Shown here one piece after another: positions 35,797 through 46,099 of a stretch of 64,000 nucleotides of DNA (position 1 is the first letter of the stretch; every line of letters starts with the position of its first letter). The stretch covers positions 930,001 through 994,000 of the forward strand of contig NZ_CP132334.1 of NCBI RefSeq assembly GCF_030758415.1, in the 5' to 3' direction. The notes below the pieces were generated by a model, which had not been told where the DNA came from, made no database searches, and worked only from the letters and a program-made list of their open reading frames with translations. Position numbers and translations under genes: made by a program. The stretch comes from Parvularcula sp. IMCC14364 (GTDB taxonomy: Bacteria; Pseudomonadota; Alphaproteobacteria; Caulobacterales; Parvularculaceae).

Positions 35797-37185
35797 ATGC
35801 AGGAAACGCCATTTGGCCCGGTTTATGATAACGTGCTGGAGGGCATCGGGCGTACACCGATGCTGAAAGTGCATAATATCGACACAGGCCCGTGTGACCT
35901 TTTCCTCAAGCTGGAAGGGCAAAATCCCGGCGGGTCGATCAAGGACCGCATGGGCGTCGCCATGATCGAGCAGGCCGAAAAAGATGGCCGGCTTAAACCC
36001 GGCGGTGCCATCGTCGAGGCGACAGCCGGGAATACCGGTCTTGCACTGGCGCTTGTTGCGGCGCAAAAGGGATATACACTGACGATTGTTGTGCCCGACA
36101 AGATGTCGCAGGAGAAAATTTTCCACCTTAAGGCCCTCGGCGCGGAAGTTTATCTGACCCGGTCTGATGTGGGGAAAGGGCACCCTGAATATTATCAGGA
36201 TGTGGCCAAACGCATTTCAGAGGAAACGGGCGCCTTTTTCGTCAATCAGTTCGAGAACGAAGCCAACCCCCACGCGCATGAGACCCAGACTGCACCGGAA
36301 ATCTGGGGGCAGATGGGCCAAGACATGGATGCGATTGTCACGGGCGTGGGATCAGGTGGTACGATTTCCGGCCTTGCACGCTACTTCCAGAAGGTCGCAC
36401 CTCATGTGGAGGTGATCCTGGCTGACCCTGTTGGCTCTATTCTTGCAGATCTCGTAAATACAGGGAACATCCCGAATGATGTTGGATCGTGGTTTGTCGA
36501 AGGCATCGGGGAAGATTTTATTCCGGATACGTGTGAACTGGAGCATGTCAAAAAGGCCTATGCCATATCTGACAAGGAAAGTTTTGAAGCAGCCCGGATG
36601 CTGGTTCTGAAAGAGGGCGTCCTCGGCGGCTCATCTTCCGGCACATTGTTGGCGACGGCCCTGAAATACTGCCGGGAGCAGACCGAGAAAAAACGTGTCG
36701 TAACATTTGTGTGTGATCGCGGCGACAAATACCTGTCCAAGATGTTCAACGATTTCTGGATGTACGACCAGGGGTTGCTGACACGCCAGTCTGTTGGTGA
36801 CCTGACGGACATTATCACACGGCGACATCTGGAACGAGCCACAGTTGTCTGCACGCCTGATGACACGCTGATGCAGGCCCATGGCCGCATGAAACTCTAT
36901 GATATTTCCCAGTTGCCGGTGCTGGACGAAAAGGGAGAAGTCGCAGGTATTCTGGATGAAGAAGATATCCTGTTTGCCGTTGTGCGCAATCACGACAAAT
37001 TTCAGGACCCTGTGAAATCTGCCATGACCTATCGTGTGCAGACGGTACAGGCTGGTTCGGCGATTGAAGACCTGTTGCCTATTTTTGCCAAGGGTCATGT
37101 GGCTGTTGTCATGAAGGATGATATTTTTCAGGGGTTGATTACGCGCTCTGATTTGTTGAACCATCTGCGTCTGCAACTGGCTTGA
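35797..37185 (+). CDS. cbs: cystathionine beta-synthase
   Basis: 462-residue PLP enzyme that condenses serine and homocysteine to cystathionine. The catalytic core has the PLP lysine at Lys49 (GQNPGGSIKDRMG) and the Ser/Thr loop EATAGNTGLALALVA. Two CBS domains fill the C-terminal ~120 residues, as in typical bacterial and eukaryotic CBS enzymes; they bind adenosyl ligands in relatives. AGGAG precedes the ATG. The gamma-lyase family gene follows after 11 bases, giving a reverse transsulfuration pair. Confidence 0.94.
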   Translation: MQETPFGPVYDNVLEGIGRTPMLKVHNIDTGPCDLFLKLEGQNPGGSIKDRMGVAMIEQAEKDGRLKPGGAIVEATAGNTGLALALVAAQKGYTLTIVVPDKMSQEKIFHLKALGAEVYLTRSDVGKGHPEYYQDVAKRISEETGAFFVNQFENEANPHAHETQTAPEIWGQMGQDMDAIVTGVGSGGTISGLARYFQKVAPHVEVILADPVGSILADLVNTGNIPNDVGSWFVEGIGEDFIPDTCELEHVKKAYAISDKESFEAARMLVLKEGVLGGSSSGTLLATALKYCREQTEKKRVVTFVCDRGDKYLSKMFNDFWMYDQGLLTRQSVGDLTDIITRRHLERATVVCTPDDTLMQAHGRMKLYDISQLPVLDEKGEVAGILDEEDILFAVVRNHDKFQDPVKSAMTYRVQTVQAGSAIEDLLPIFAKGHVAVVMKDDIFQGLITRSDLLNHLRLQLA

Positions 37186-37196
37186 GGAGAAGCAGG

Positions 37197-38366
37197 ATGA
37201 CTACTGATAAAAAGAACCGTCAGGCATTTGCAACACGTGTCATTCATGCCGGTCAGGAACATGATCCATTGACCGGGGCGGTGATGCAGCCGATCTATCA
37301 GACATCCACATATGCACAGGAAAGCCCCGGCAAGCATAAGGGGTTTGTTTATGCCCGTGGGCATAACCCGACCCGCTTCGCTTATGAGCGGGCGATTGCC
37401 GATCTTGAGAACGGCACAAGAGGGTTTGCGTTTTCGTCCGGCATGGGAGCGATTTCCACCATGCTGGAACTGTTACCCGCAGGGTCGCATATCATTGCCA
37501 GCGACGATGTATATGGTGGCAGTTTTCGACTTTTCGAGCGTGTACGTAGAGACTCCGCGAATCTATCCTTTACGTACATTGATATGACCAACCCGGACAA
37601 TCTTGCGGATGCAATAACGTCTGACACTAAGCTCATCTGGGTGGAGACGCCAACCAATCCGATGCTGAAGGTCATTGATATTGAAGCAGTGTCGCGCATT
37701 GCGCGTGACAAAGGCGTGATGGTTGGTGTCGATAACACCTTTGCTTCACCCTTCGCCCAGCGTCCTCTCGATCTTGGTGCTGACATTGTCATGCATTCAG
37801 CCACTAAATTCCTGAACGGCCATTCCGATGTTATCGCCGGTGTGCTTGTCGTTCGGGATGATGACCTTGCCGACAGGCTGGCTTTTTTGCAGAATTCGGT
37901 TGGCGCCCAGCTCGGACCATTTGACTCTTTTCTTGCCCTGCGCGGCATCAAGACTCTTGCCTTGCGCATGACGCGCCACGCTGAGTCAGGTGCGGCACTG
38001 GCGACCTGGCTGGAAGCGCATGAGGCGGTAGACCGCGTCTATTACCCCGGTCTTCAATCTCACCCCAACCACGATGTGGCAAAACGCCAGATGGACAGTT
38101 TTGGTGGCATGATTACCATCTTGCTCAAAGGCGGGCTTGAGGCGGCGCGCACGATGCTTGAGCGCGTCCAGGTGTTCACACTTGCCGAAAGCCTTGGCGG
38201 TGTCGAAAGCCTGATTGAACACCCTGGCATTATGACACATGCGTCACTACCACCAGAGCGTCGCGCGGAGTTGGGCGTCGATGACTCACTTGTGCGCATA
38301 TCTGTTGGTATTGAAGATCTTGCTGACCTGAAGGCGGACCTCGAACAGGCGCTATCAGGATTATGA
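37197..38366 (+). CDS. cystathionine gamma-lyase/synthase family enzyme
   Basis: 389-residue Cys/Met metabolism PLP enzyme. The PLP lysine lies in MHSATKFLNGHSD; the tyrosine/arginine motif is in YARGHNPTRFAYERAIADLENG and the C-terminal SLGGVESLIEHP is typical. Next to cbs, it most likely cleaves cystathionine to cysteine, 2-oxobutyrate and ammonia; gamma-synthase activity cannot be ruled out by sequence alone. I chose ATG 37197 because GAGGAGA lies at 37184-37190; the frame opens 15 bases earlier. Confidence 0.9.
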   Translation: MTTDKKNRQAFATRVIHAGQEHDPLTGAVMQPIYQTSTYAQESPGKHKGFVYARGHNPTRFAYERAIADLENGTRGFAFSSGMGAISTMLELLPAGSHIIASDDVYGGSFRLFERVRRDSANLSFTYIDMTNPDNLADAITSDTKLIWVETPTNPMLKVIDIEAVSRIARDKGVMVGVDNTFASPFAQRPLDLGADIVMHSATKFLNGHSDVIAGVLVVRDDDLADRLAFLQNSVGAQLGPFDSFLALRGIKTLALRMTRHAESGAALATWLEAHEAVDRVYYPGLQSHPNHDVAKRQMDSFGGMITILLKGGLEAARTMLERVQVFTLAESLGGVESLIEHPGIMTHASLPPERRAELGVDDSLVRISVGIEDLADLKADLEQALSGL

Positions 38367-38379
38367 GAAGGAGAGACCT

Positions 38380-38646
38380 GTGAGAACAATCTTTGTCATG
38401 ATTAAATGTGAACTGGGCAAGGCTTATGACGTTGCCGGTGAGCTTGTTGACTCCATTGAGCAGGTGCCTTCCGTCTACTCAATTTCCGGTGACTTTGATC
38501 TGATGGCGCAGTTTCATCTGCCTGCGGATATGGATATTGGACGCTTCGTCAATGAGCAAGTGCATAAAGTGTCCGGGATCGCCAATACAAAAACGATCAT
38601 CTGCTTCAATGCGTTTACCTCCGATTCAGGGATCAGTGATGCCTGA
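38380..38646 (+). CDS. stand-alone Lrp/AsnC ligand-binding (RAM) domain protein
   Basis: 88-residue protein equal to the C-terminal RAM/ASNC_trans_reg domain of Lrp/AsnC regulators, without the DNA-binding helix-turn-helix. The pattern KCELGKAYDVAGELVDSIEQVPSVYSISGDFDLMAQF and the ending KTIICFNAF are typical. Such SARD/DM1-like proteins form rings and bind amino acids, and may modulate Lrp partners or enzymes. GTG at 38380 has AGGAG at good spacing. It lies between the transsulfuration genes and the kynurenine genes, suggesting it senses an amino acid for this operon (inference). Confidence 0.85.
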   Translation: MRTIFVMIKCELGKAYDVAGELVDSIEQVPSVYSISGDFDLMAQFHLPADMDIGRFVNEQVHKVSGIANTKTIICFNAFTSDSGISDA

Positions 38647-38658
38647 GGCAGGTGCCAT

Positions 38659-39885
38659 ATGCAGCATGTAGAGCAGCTGGATCAGCGCGATCCATTGCGC
38701 CATTTACGGGGCGCGTTCCACCTGCCTGAAGGCATAATCTACTTGGATGGAAACTCTCTGGGGCCTTTGCCGCGTGATGTTTCGGCGCGTACACAGAGGG
38801 TTGTTGCTGAGGAATGGGGGCAGAGCCTGATCAAGGGCTGGAATGATCATGACTGGATTGGCCTGCCGCAGCGTGTTGGCAACAAAATTGCCCGCCTGAT
38901 CGGAGCGCCGGGTGGCACAGTGATCGCGGCAGATTCCACCTCCCTTAATCTGCTCAAGGTGCTCTCTGCCGCCCTCAGCTTGCGACCAGAGCGAAAAATT
39001 ATCCTGTCTGACACAGGTAATTTTCCCACAGACTTGTATATGGCGCAGGGAATTTCCAGTACTCTTGGTGCAGATCATGAGCTGAAACTTGTGGCGCCGG
39101 AGATGGCTGTCGATGCCATAGATGACACTGTGGCTGTGTTGATGCTAACCGAGGTCGATTACCGGACTGGGCGCAAGCATGATATGGCGGCATTGACCCG
39201 GCGTGCCCATCAGGCCGGTGTTCTGACCATCTGGGACCTTGCCCATTCAGCAGGCGCAGTGCCCGTTGACTTGACGTCGGCGCAGGCCGACTTTGCCATC
39301 GGGTGTGGCTATAAATACCTTAATGGCGGCCCCGGCGCCCCGGCATTTGTTTATGTGCGCCCGGATCACCTGAACAGCTTTGCGCCCTCTCTCTCCGGCT
39401 GGATGGGCCATGCTGCGCCGTTCGATTTTGATCTTACCTACAAGCCGGCAAAGGGCATTGACCGTATGCTTGTTGGCACACCAACAATCCTCAGCATGTC
39501 CGCGCTTGATAGCGCGCTGGACTTGTGGCGCGACATTTCCATGGAGGATGTCCGACAAAAATCTCTGGCCATGACGGATATGTTCATTGCAGAAGTAGCC
39601 AAGCGCTGCACCGATCAGGGTCTTGAATTGCTCACACCGCGCGAACATGAATTGCGTGGCAGTCAGGTTTCCTTCAGTTGCCCGAATGGCTATGCCGTGA
39701 TGCAAGCCCTTATAGCAGAAGGTGTTATTGGCGATTTCCGGTCGCCTGATATTATACGCTTTGGATTTACGCCGCTCTATTTGCGGTATGCGGATGTTAT
39801 CACAGCCGCTGAAACGCTGGCGCGTGTGCTGCAGGAGCAACTTTGGGACAGGCCGCAATTTCTTGAGCGGGCAAAAGTAACATGA
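38659..39885 (+). CDS. kynU: kynureninase
   Basis: 408-residue PLP enzyme that cleaves kynurenine to anthranilate and alanine. The fold-type I core shows [16 protein letters not shown] at the N-terminus, [15 protein letters not shown], and the PLP lysine Lys219 in [19 protein letters not shown]. Length is as expected. It overlaps kynA by 4 bases (ATGA). Together they convert tryptophan toward anthranilate; a kynurenine formamidase is not in the window. Confidence 0.95.
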   Translation: MQHVEQLDQRDPLRHLRGAFHLPEGIIYLDGNSLGPLPRDVSARTQRVVAEEWGQSLIKGWNDHDWIGLPQRVGNKIARLIGAPGGTVIAADSTSLNLLKVLSAALSLRPERKIILSDTGNFPTDLYMAQGISSTLGADHELKLVAPEMAVDAIDDTVAVLMLTEVDYRTGRKHDMAALTRRAHQAGVLTIWDLAHSAGAVPVDLTSAQADFAIGCGYKYLNGGPGAPAFVYVRPDHLNSFAPSLSGWMGHAAPFDFDLTYKPAKGIDRMLVGTPTILSMSALDSALDLWRDISMEDVRQKSLAMTDMFIAEVAKRCTDQGLELLTPREHELRGSQVSFSCPNGYAVMQALIAEGVIGDFRSPDIIRFGFTPLYLRYADVITAAETLARVLQEQLWDRPQFLERAKVT

Positions 39886-40721
39886 CTGATACGAAAAAGC
39901 CGGTTGAACATCACGGCGCGGAGCTCGATTTCTCTGATAAAATGTCTTACGGGGACTACCTTCAGCTTGAAAAGATACTCACAGCGCAAACACCGCTTTC
40001 CACAGCGCATGATGAGATGCTTTTCATCATCCAGCATCAGACATCTGAATTATGGATGCGCCTTGCCATCTATGAGTTGAAGGCCGCGCGGCAGATGTTG
40101 CGTGATGAACGCCTGAGGGAATGTTTCAAGGTTCTCTCACGCATTGCCCGTATTTTTGAACAGATCAACAAGGCCTGGGATGTGCTGCGCACCATGACCC
40201 CGAGCGAATATACGGAATTTCGGGACAAGCTTGGCCTGTCGTCGGGGTTTCAGTCCTGGCAATATCGGGCCATCGAGTTTCTGGCGGGCAACAAAAATGC
40301 AGCGATGCTGAAGCCACATGCGCATCTGCCAGAGAAGCAGCTTGAACTGAAATCCCTGCTAGAAGCGCCAAGCCTTTATGATGAAGTCCTGATTCTCATG
40401 AGCAAGCGTGGTTTTGAACTACCGTCTGACGTGCTGAAGCGGGACTGGTCACGGAAGTATCAGCATAATGAGCATGTGCAGAAGGCATGGCGACAGGTAT
40501 ACGAAAAACCTCTCGAACATTGGGAATTATACGAGCTTGCTGAAAAGCTGGTGGACTTTGAGGATTATTTTCGTCGCTGGCGGTTTAATCACGTGACAAC
40601 CGTTGAACGTGTGATTGGATTCAAGCAGGGCACCGGGGGCACATCAGGAGTTGGCTATCTGCAAAAAATGCTCTCGACAGTCCTGTTTCCGGAACTCTGG
40701 CAAGTGCGAACTGATCTGTAG
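39882..40721 (+). CDS. kynA: tryptophan 2,3-dioxygenase
   Basis: 279-residue haem enzyme that opens the indole ring of tryptophan to N-formylkynurenine. [34 protein letters not shown] and [19 protein letters not shown] are family hallmarks, and the C-terminal [30 protein letters not shown] contains the proximal-His/substrate loop. It starts 4 bases inside kynU. It ends the plus-strand catabolic operon and converges on the cytochrome gene. Confidence 0.96.
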   Translation: MTDTKKPVEHHGAELDFSDKMSYGDYLQLEKILTAQTPLSTAHDEMLFIIQHQTSELWMRLAIYELKAARQMLRDERLRECFKVLSRIARIFEQINKAWDVLRTMTPSEYTEFRDKLGLSSGFQSWQYRAIEFLAGNKNAAMLKPHAHLPEKQLELKSLLEAPSLYDEVLILMSKRGFELPSDVLKRDWSRKYQHNEHVQKAWRQVYEKPLEHWELYELAEKLVDFEDYFRRWRFNHVTTVERVIGFKQGTGGTSGVGYLQKMLSTVLFPELWQVRTDL

Positions 40722-40762
40722 ACGGTCCTGTTTTCAGGATGCTCCGGCTTGAGCCGAACCGG

Positions 40763-41377
40763 TTATTCTGCGGGGCAGGGCGCGCCGGACGCTGCCCAGC
40801 TCTCAAAGGCTGTAACCGTCTCGGTGATAGAATAGGGCGCTGGTTCCCGGCCCGGGCCCGGTTCCCATCCCCAATGAACCAGCGCGTCATGCGCAATATG
40901 GTCTGCTACAGCCTGAAGGGTGCGCCCGCCATTTCTTTGCGTGTCTTTGATCTGTTCACAAATCTGCAGTGACGTCTGATCCCACCAGACCATCTCAACA
41001 GGGGCAAGTGCCCAGTGGGGCGCGCCCGGTGGACCATGTGGCAATTCTGAATTCGAATCAGCATGACATGCTGCACACGGAATGCTGTCTGATCCGTCAC
41101 GGGTTTCACCGCCATCAATGTTCATGCCGTGATATTGCCATTTCCCGTCATCAAGGCCGAAACTTTTGCCAGACCAGCGCGGACGATTATCTGCGGGCAC
41201 ATGACAGTTCGCACAGCGCGGGTGCGAGAATACATCAAAAACCTTGTCCCAATGCGCAAGTGCCTGCGCGGTTGTGACGAGTTGCGGTTCTTCCCGGTCG
41301 CTTTCCGGCGCTGCCGCGAGATTTGCCGGGGCGACGGCAAGGAATAAAGAGACGGCATATAGCGAGAGCTTCTTCAT
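40763..41377 (-). CDS. exported dihaem cytochrome c of the hydroxylase operon
   Basis: 204-residue periplasmic protein with a signal peptide (about residues 1-23, AAAPES). Two haem motifs are present: C55xxC58H59 (CANCH) and C101xxC104H105 (CAACH). The region between them carries WSGKSFGLDDG and is followed by WALAPVEMVWWDQTS and IAHDALVHWGWEPGPGR, as in cytochrome-like proteins found with isoquinoline/aldehyde oxidoreductases. It probably accepts electrons from the molybdenum enzyme. It overlaps the preceding gene by 4 bases. Confidence 0.82.
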   Translation of the reverse strand: MKKLSLYAVSLFLAVAPANLAAAPESDREEPQLVTTAQALAHWDKVFDVFSHPRCANCHVPADNRPRWSGKSFGLDDGKWQYHGMNIDGGETRDGSDSIPCAACHADSNSELPHGPPGAPHWALAPVEMVWWDQTSLQICEQIKDTQRNGGRTLQAVADHIAHDALVHWGWEPGPGREPAPYSITETVTAFESWAASGAPCPAE

Positions 41378-43626
41378 GCCCTGTACCCTTCTGTAAACTG
41401 AATATGCTTGCTTAAAGGTAACTCCCGGATGCGCCTGCCCGTGGCCGCGAAGATCGCATTGGCAAGGGCAGGGGCCGCGGGCGGCGTGCCCGGCTCGCCT
41501 GCCCCGCCGGGGCTAAATCCACTGTTGATGATGTGGGTTTCAATCAGGGGTGAGGCCGTCATGCGCAGTGCCTGATAGTCATGGAAGTTGCTCTGTTTAA
41601 CAGCGCCGTCTTCAATCGTGATTTCACCATAGATCGCAGCTGTCAGGCCATAAATGATGCCGGACTCGATTTGCGCCACGACCCCGTCAGGGGAAACCGC
41701 GAAGCCGGGGTCTATTACCGCCACCATGCGGTCGATTACGACTTCGTTATTCACGAGGCTGATTTCTGCAACCTGTGCGACGATTGAGCCGAACGATTCC
41801 TTTATGGCCACACCGCGCCCTTGCCCCTGTTTGAGGGGGTGCGACCAGTTGGCCTCTCTGGCCACGCGGTCGAGCACAGCCAGGTGGCGCGGATGGTCTT
41901 TGAGCAGCTCCGCGCGATAGGAGAGCGGGTCCTGTCCGGCAGCAGCGGCGCATTCGTCAATAAAGCTTTCCGTATAGAACCCGTGCTGTGATTCATCCAC
42001 ACTTCGCCAGGCACCCCAGGGAACGTGGCTGGGGCTTTGCAGGTATCCGATATCCTGCGCATCTACCGCATACGGAATGAGTGGTGCTTCTGCCGGTTCC
42101 TGCTTGTTGACATAGGTGTTTTCCCAGGCGGTCAATGTGCCATCCGCCGCCATCGCTGCACGGAAGTTGCTTCTGGATGCTGGCCGGTAAAAATCCTGTC
42201 TCACGTCTTCTTCCCGTGACCAGATAAGTTGGACAGGCTTGCCAACAGCTTTAGACAGAAGCGCCGCCTGAATGGCCCAGTCCGGCCGGGATTTGCGCCC
42301 AAAGCCGCCGCCCATCAGAAGGTTATTGAGCGTAACCTGGTCTTCCTTGTACCCCAGTGCCTCGGCCACGGCGCGCCTGAAGCCGAGCGGATTCTGGCAG
42401 CCGACCCAGACCTCGCATTTCCCGTCCTGTACGTGTGCGGTGGCGTTCAGTGGTTCCATGCAGGTATGGGCCAGATAGGGTACGTTATATTCTGCACTGA
42501 TCACTTTTTCGGCTGTGTCAAAGGCCGCCTGCATATCGCCTTGTGTGCGATCATTTTTCCGGTCTGCTGACAGACTAATGTCCTGCTGGTGCTGCGTGGC
42601 GATTTGCGCACTGGAAACAGCATCGTTGCCATTGCTGTCCCACTGAATATCAAGCGCGCGCAACCCGCGCTGTGCTGCCCAGTATCCGTTGGCAACCACT
42701 GCCACCGCTTCTCCGGCGGAAAAGCCGCCAATCATCATGTCTGCGCTGCTGGCGGGCAGGGGGATGACATCCAGCACACCATTGACAGCGCGCGCTGCTG
42801 CATCATCAACAGAAACAACTTTGCCACCAAATACAGGCGAGCGGGTGACGGTTGCGTAGACCATGCCCGGCAGTCGAATATCGAGCGCAAACATGGCGCT
42901 GCCATCAACCTTGGACGGAATATCCAGGCGCTGCACGGGTTTGCCCATGATTTTGTAGTCTGAAAGTTCTTTCAGTTTCGGCGTGTAGGAGGGCGTCATT
43001 TCAGCTGCCGCCGCGGCAAAGGCCGCATAGGGCTCCCGCCGTGAGCTGCTGTCATGGATCAGCATACTTTTCTCGGTGGTGATCTCAGCCGCAGGCACGC
43101 CCCATTCTTTTGCCGCAGCACGTTTGAGCATGTCGCGTGTTGCAGCGCCGGCAACACGCATACCATAGGTGCCGGTAACCCGCACGCTCATGCTGCCACC
43201 GGTCACCTGCAGGTCGAGTGAATCCGAGAGCATCATCATTGCGCCCTCTATCGTGGGCACGACAATGCCGGGCAAATTGATGTCCTTGAAAAGATAGCCG
43301 CGCCCGATGGAATAGAACGCATATTCTCCGATCGCCGGTGCTTCTTCAACCTTGACCAGGTCCCAGTCTGCATCCAGTTCATCCGCCAGCATTTGCGCCA
43401 GCGCCGTTTGCGCGCCCTGGCCCATCTCGGAATGTGGAACAATCGCGGTCACGACATTGTCCTGATCAATCTTGATATAGGCATGAACCAGTTTCTCGCC
43501 GTCACCCTCGACCAGGCCGGCCACATCATCGGCGCGGTTGCCCGGTCGCAGCGCTACGCCCACAAGAATGCCGCCACCGGCGATGACACCTGCACTCAGA
43601 AAGGCTCTTCTTGTCCATTTACCCAT
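41374..43626 (-). CDS. molybdopterin-binding hydroxylase large subunit (IorB-like)
   Basis: 750-residue large subunit of a xanthine-dehydrogenase-family oxidoreductase, closest in organisation to isoquinoline 1-oxidoreductase/aldehyde dehydrogenase IorB. A Tat signal ([21 protein letters not shown]) directs it to the periplasm. Visible Mo-site segments are [48 protein letters not shown] and [24 protein letters not shown], the last containing the expected catalytic Glu. ATG 43626 overlaps the small-subunit stop by 8 bases. The substrate, an aldehyde or N-heterocycle, is unknown. Confidence 0.93.
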   Translation of the reverse strand: MGKWTRRAFLSAGVIAGGGILVGVALRPGNRADDVAGLVEGDGEKLVHAYIKIDQDNVVTAIVPHSEMGQGAQTALAQMLADELDADWDLVKVEEAPAIGEYAFYSIGRGYLFKDINLPGIVVPTIEGAMMMLSDSLDLQVTGGSMSVRVTGTYGMRVAGAATRDMLKRAAAKEWGVPAAEITTEKSMLIHDSSSRREPYAAFAAAAAEMTPSYTPKLKELSDYKIMGKPVQRLDIPSKVDGSAMFALDIRLPGMVYATVTRSPVFGGKVVSVDDAAARAVNGVLDVIPLPASSADMMIGGFSAGEAVAVVANGYWAAQRGLRALDIQWDSNGNDAVSSAQIATQHQQDISLSADRKNDRTQGDMQAAFDTAEKVISAEYNVPYLAHTCMEPLNATAHVQDGKCEVWVGCQNPLGFRRAVAEALGYKEDQVTLNNLLMGGGFGRKSRPDWAIQAALLSKAVGKPVQLIWSREEDVRQDFYRPASRSNFRAAMAADGTLTAWENTYVNKQEPAEAPLIPYAVDAQDIGYLQSPSHVPWGAWRSVDESQHGFYTESFIDECAAAAGQDPLSYRAELLKDHPRHLAVLDRVAREANWSHPLKQGQGRGVAIKESFGSIVAQVAEISLVNNEVVIDRMVAVIDPGFAVSPDGVVAQIESGIIYGLTAAIYGEITIEDGAVKQSNFHDYQALRMTASPLIETHIINSGFSPGGAGEPGTPPAAPALANAIFAATGRRIRELPLSKHIQFTEGYRA

Positions 43627-44137
43627 TGTCTGCGTCCTCCCCGGCCGGGAGGGCTGGTGCAGCCGGCCTGTTCTTCGGCATTCCATCAGCGGCCGTTTTT
43701 ATCGCACTTTTGATCCGGCCATACATGCCGCAGCGGCAGATGTTGCCTTCCATGGCGCTGTTGATTTCGCTCTCCGTGGGCTGAGGGTTCCGTTGCAACA
43801 GGGCCGCGGCTGACATCAGTTGACCGGACTGGCAATAGCCGCATTGCGGCACCTGATGGTCAATCCATGCCTGTTGCAGGGGATGGGGCGTTGCATCGTC
43901 AGTGGCGAGCCCTTCGATCGTGGTGATCTCGCGCCCTGCCAGATTGGCAACCGGCATGATGCAGGACCGCACAGCCACGCCGTCAACCATAACAGTGCAG
44001 GCACCGCATTGCGCGATACCGCATCCGAATTTTGTACCGGTCAAGTCAAGTTGCTCACGCAAAACCCAGAGCAGCGGCGTCGACGGATCCACATCTATGG
44101 TCTTTTCAACGCCATTCACCAAAAGTGTTTTCGCCAT
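43619..44137 (-). CDS. [2Fe-2S] small subunit (IorA-like)
   Basis: 172-residue electron-transfer subunit of the molybdenum hydroxylase. The plant-type [2Fe-2S] domain uses Cys39, Cys44, Cys47 and Cys59 ([17 protein letters not shown]). The second, helical [2Fe-2S] domain uses Cys99, Cys102, Cys134 and Cys136 ([19 protein letters not shown]). The C-terminus is Pro/Ala-rich. First gene of a three-gene operon with the large subunit and the dihaem cytochrome. No FAD subunit is present, as expected for the IorAB type. Confidence 0.94.
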   Translation of the reverse strand: MAKTLLVNGVEKTIDVDPSTPLLWVLREQLDLTGTKFGCGIAQCGACTVMVDGVAVRSCIMPVANLAGREITTIEGLATDDATPHPLQQAWIDHQVPQCGYCQSGQLMSAAALLQRNPQPTESEINSAMEGNICRCGMYGRIKSAIKTAADGMPKNRPAAPALPAGEDADNG

Positions 44138-44139
44138 TT

Positions 44140-44168
44140 CTGCCCCGCGCCTGTCTATGCGGGCAGGC
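44140..44168. repeat. imperfect inverted repeat upstream of iorA-like gene
   Basis: CTGCCCCGC and GCGGGCAG form a near-perfect inverted repeat with one bulged base, immediately before the small-subunit ATG at 44137. In the mRNA its second arm covers the GGGG that would serve as ribosome binding site, so it may be a translational or operator element. Confidence 0.3.
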
Positions 44169-44375
44169 TACTGCGTGCAGAGCCTTTTGGCAACGACACC
44201 CAGAAACGGACGTCAGAGGTCAACTACCGTGCTTTCAGCGCCTTATGCAATCAGCGCCGGGAGTGACCGCTTTGCCATTCGAAAATGCACAGCAACAGTC
44301 CACCTCCATCCAAAAGCGGAGATATAACGAACGCCAAATTTTGGCTGTTTGCCCATTTCTCAAGGGGCCGCTTAT

Positions 44376-46099
44376 TTAGGCGCGCTTTAGCTGCTCCACT
44401 GTCCCCATCAATTCCGCATCATCACGACCGAGAGCACTGGCTTCATAACCGAACCTGGCAATCAGCAAAGCTGCGACATACTTCTGGAAAGACACTGAAT
44501 GAAAATAGGCATTATGAAGTAGTTCCGCCCGCTCGAAACGTGTCGCAAGTTCGATGGGGTTTGAGCCTGCGGTAGACTGCAAATCTCCAGATGCCAAGAG
44601 TGCTCTCAATCGTTCAATCGCATCGACTGCGTCTTCTCGCGACATCATCTCCATTTCTTGCTCAATGTACTCTGGCAGCGCAATCTCGCTGATGTTTCCG
44701 AGCCTTTTGGAATCAAGAACACCACTCACAGTTTCCCCATTCACATCATTTCCAAATGCCTTCGCCTTTAACAGTCTGGGTACACTGAGCGCCAGGCTAG
44801 GTGTAATGATGAGTGTGAAGAAGCCGGCAATCAAAATAGAGATAATGGCAGTTGCAAGTGCACCTGTGAAACCGTTTTCCTCTAAGCTCTTTAGTCCAGT
44901 AACTGCTTTGAATGCGCGTTGCTCAAGGCTGGAAAGCTCTGTTTTCAACAGCGAGGGAACCACACTGTACCAGATCGGCGTAATCACATTACAAACCCCA
45001 AGGTCTAGGTAAGAGGACGGTACACCGCAGGCTGCTCTATAGTATGTGTAGAACCCTTCAGTCGCAAAAATAAGCTCCTCACGCGGAACTACAAAAGCTA
45101 CGTTCTCGACTTTTGAGGATTGTGTTGCGCCATTATACTGCACAAAATACTCTACACCTCTATTATCCAGCAAGAATGATGGTGGAGGTACTACAAACGC
45201 AGGCAAATCACCAATCCGACGGTAATCCCACGTATAATCAAGGAAATAAATCGCAGCTGTTGAAGAGTTTATATTACTCATTAAACTATCTTCAACAGAT
45301 TTCTTATTATTAGCAATATTTACAAAATCTAATAGAGCCTGTTGATAGAATTGCTGTTGTGCCCTTAGGCCATGTTGCTGGGAAGGACCCGTCACAAAAT
45401 TTTCCTCGATCGGGACCAGCAAATATGTCTCAGATAATGCGCCGTACAAAACCGCCTGGGCCAGTGGGTTTTCAACCTCCATAATGGAGGCCCATGTCGC
45501 CTCAAATCCGATAATGTTCTCAATTGAAATGGCCCCAAGGTCAGTTGTCAGACGAAAACGAGGCGCTAGTACGTTGACGGCGGATCCTGGCTTTACGCTA
45601 CGCTCGAGTAAAACACGGCTCGTAGAGCGGGTATCTGAACTTTGTCCAAATGGATTTGGAACGGTTCTATTACCAGTGACGGTTATTACGCCGTCCCCGT
45701 CCGGCCACGTTTCGGGCCAATCTATGATACTTTCAGATTGCGCCGAATTAACCCCCACAATTTCTGAAATCCCGTAGTTGGATTGAAGTAACGGACCTAC
45801 GGACGGCGTTGCGGTCGACAAGATATCAATTAGGATAAGTATAAAGGCTGTACTTGTCACGGTGCCCAGAAATATTTGAGCTGGACGCGCCAAATTCAAT
45901 TTCAGATCAACGACTCGGCGCAATGCTGAAACAGCCTCGTCGCGAGAATGTACAAGGCTCACCAATTTACCGGGAAATCGCGAAGTGAAAGATGCTTTTC
46001 CGAGCGCGTTTATAGCCGCGCGGTTTTTGATATTCGCAATCAAGTATCTGATTAAATAAACGATTAGAAAGAGCGTGAAAAGCGGAGCGAATGATGCTA
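44376..46099 (-). pseudogene. C-terminal fragment of an IS-interrupted hydrolase/membrane gene
   Basis: An open frame of 573 codons after the IS junction (one TA copy shared), with no start codon at its 5' end; the first in-frame start-like codon is TTG at 46043. It begins LASFAPLFTLFLIVYLIRYLI, a membrane helix cut by the IS427 element. Further hydrophobic helices are LGTVTSTAFILILIDILS (about 50 residues later) and GALATAIISILIAGFFTLIITP. Between them lies a ~320-residue soluble region (WPETWPDGDGVITVTGNRT, FFLDYTWDYRR-like and CGVPSSYLDLGVC segments). The C-terminus is helical and acidic. I do not recognise the domain. Frame and TA duplication show it is continuous with the hydrolase fragment at 46934-47590. 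Confidence 0.8.
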
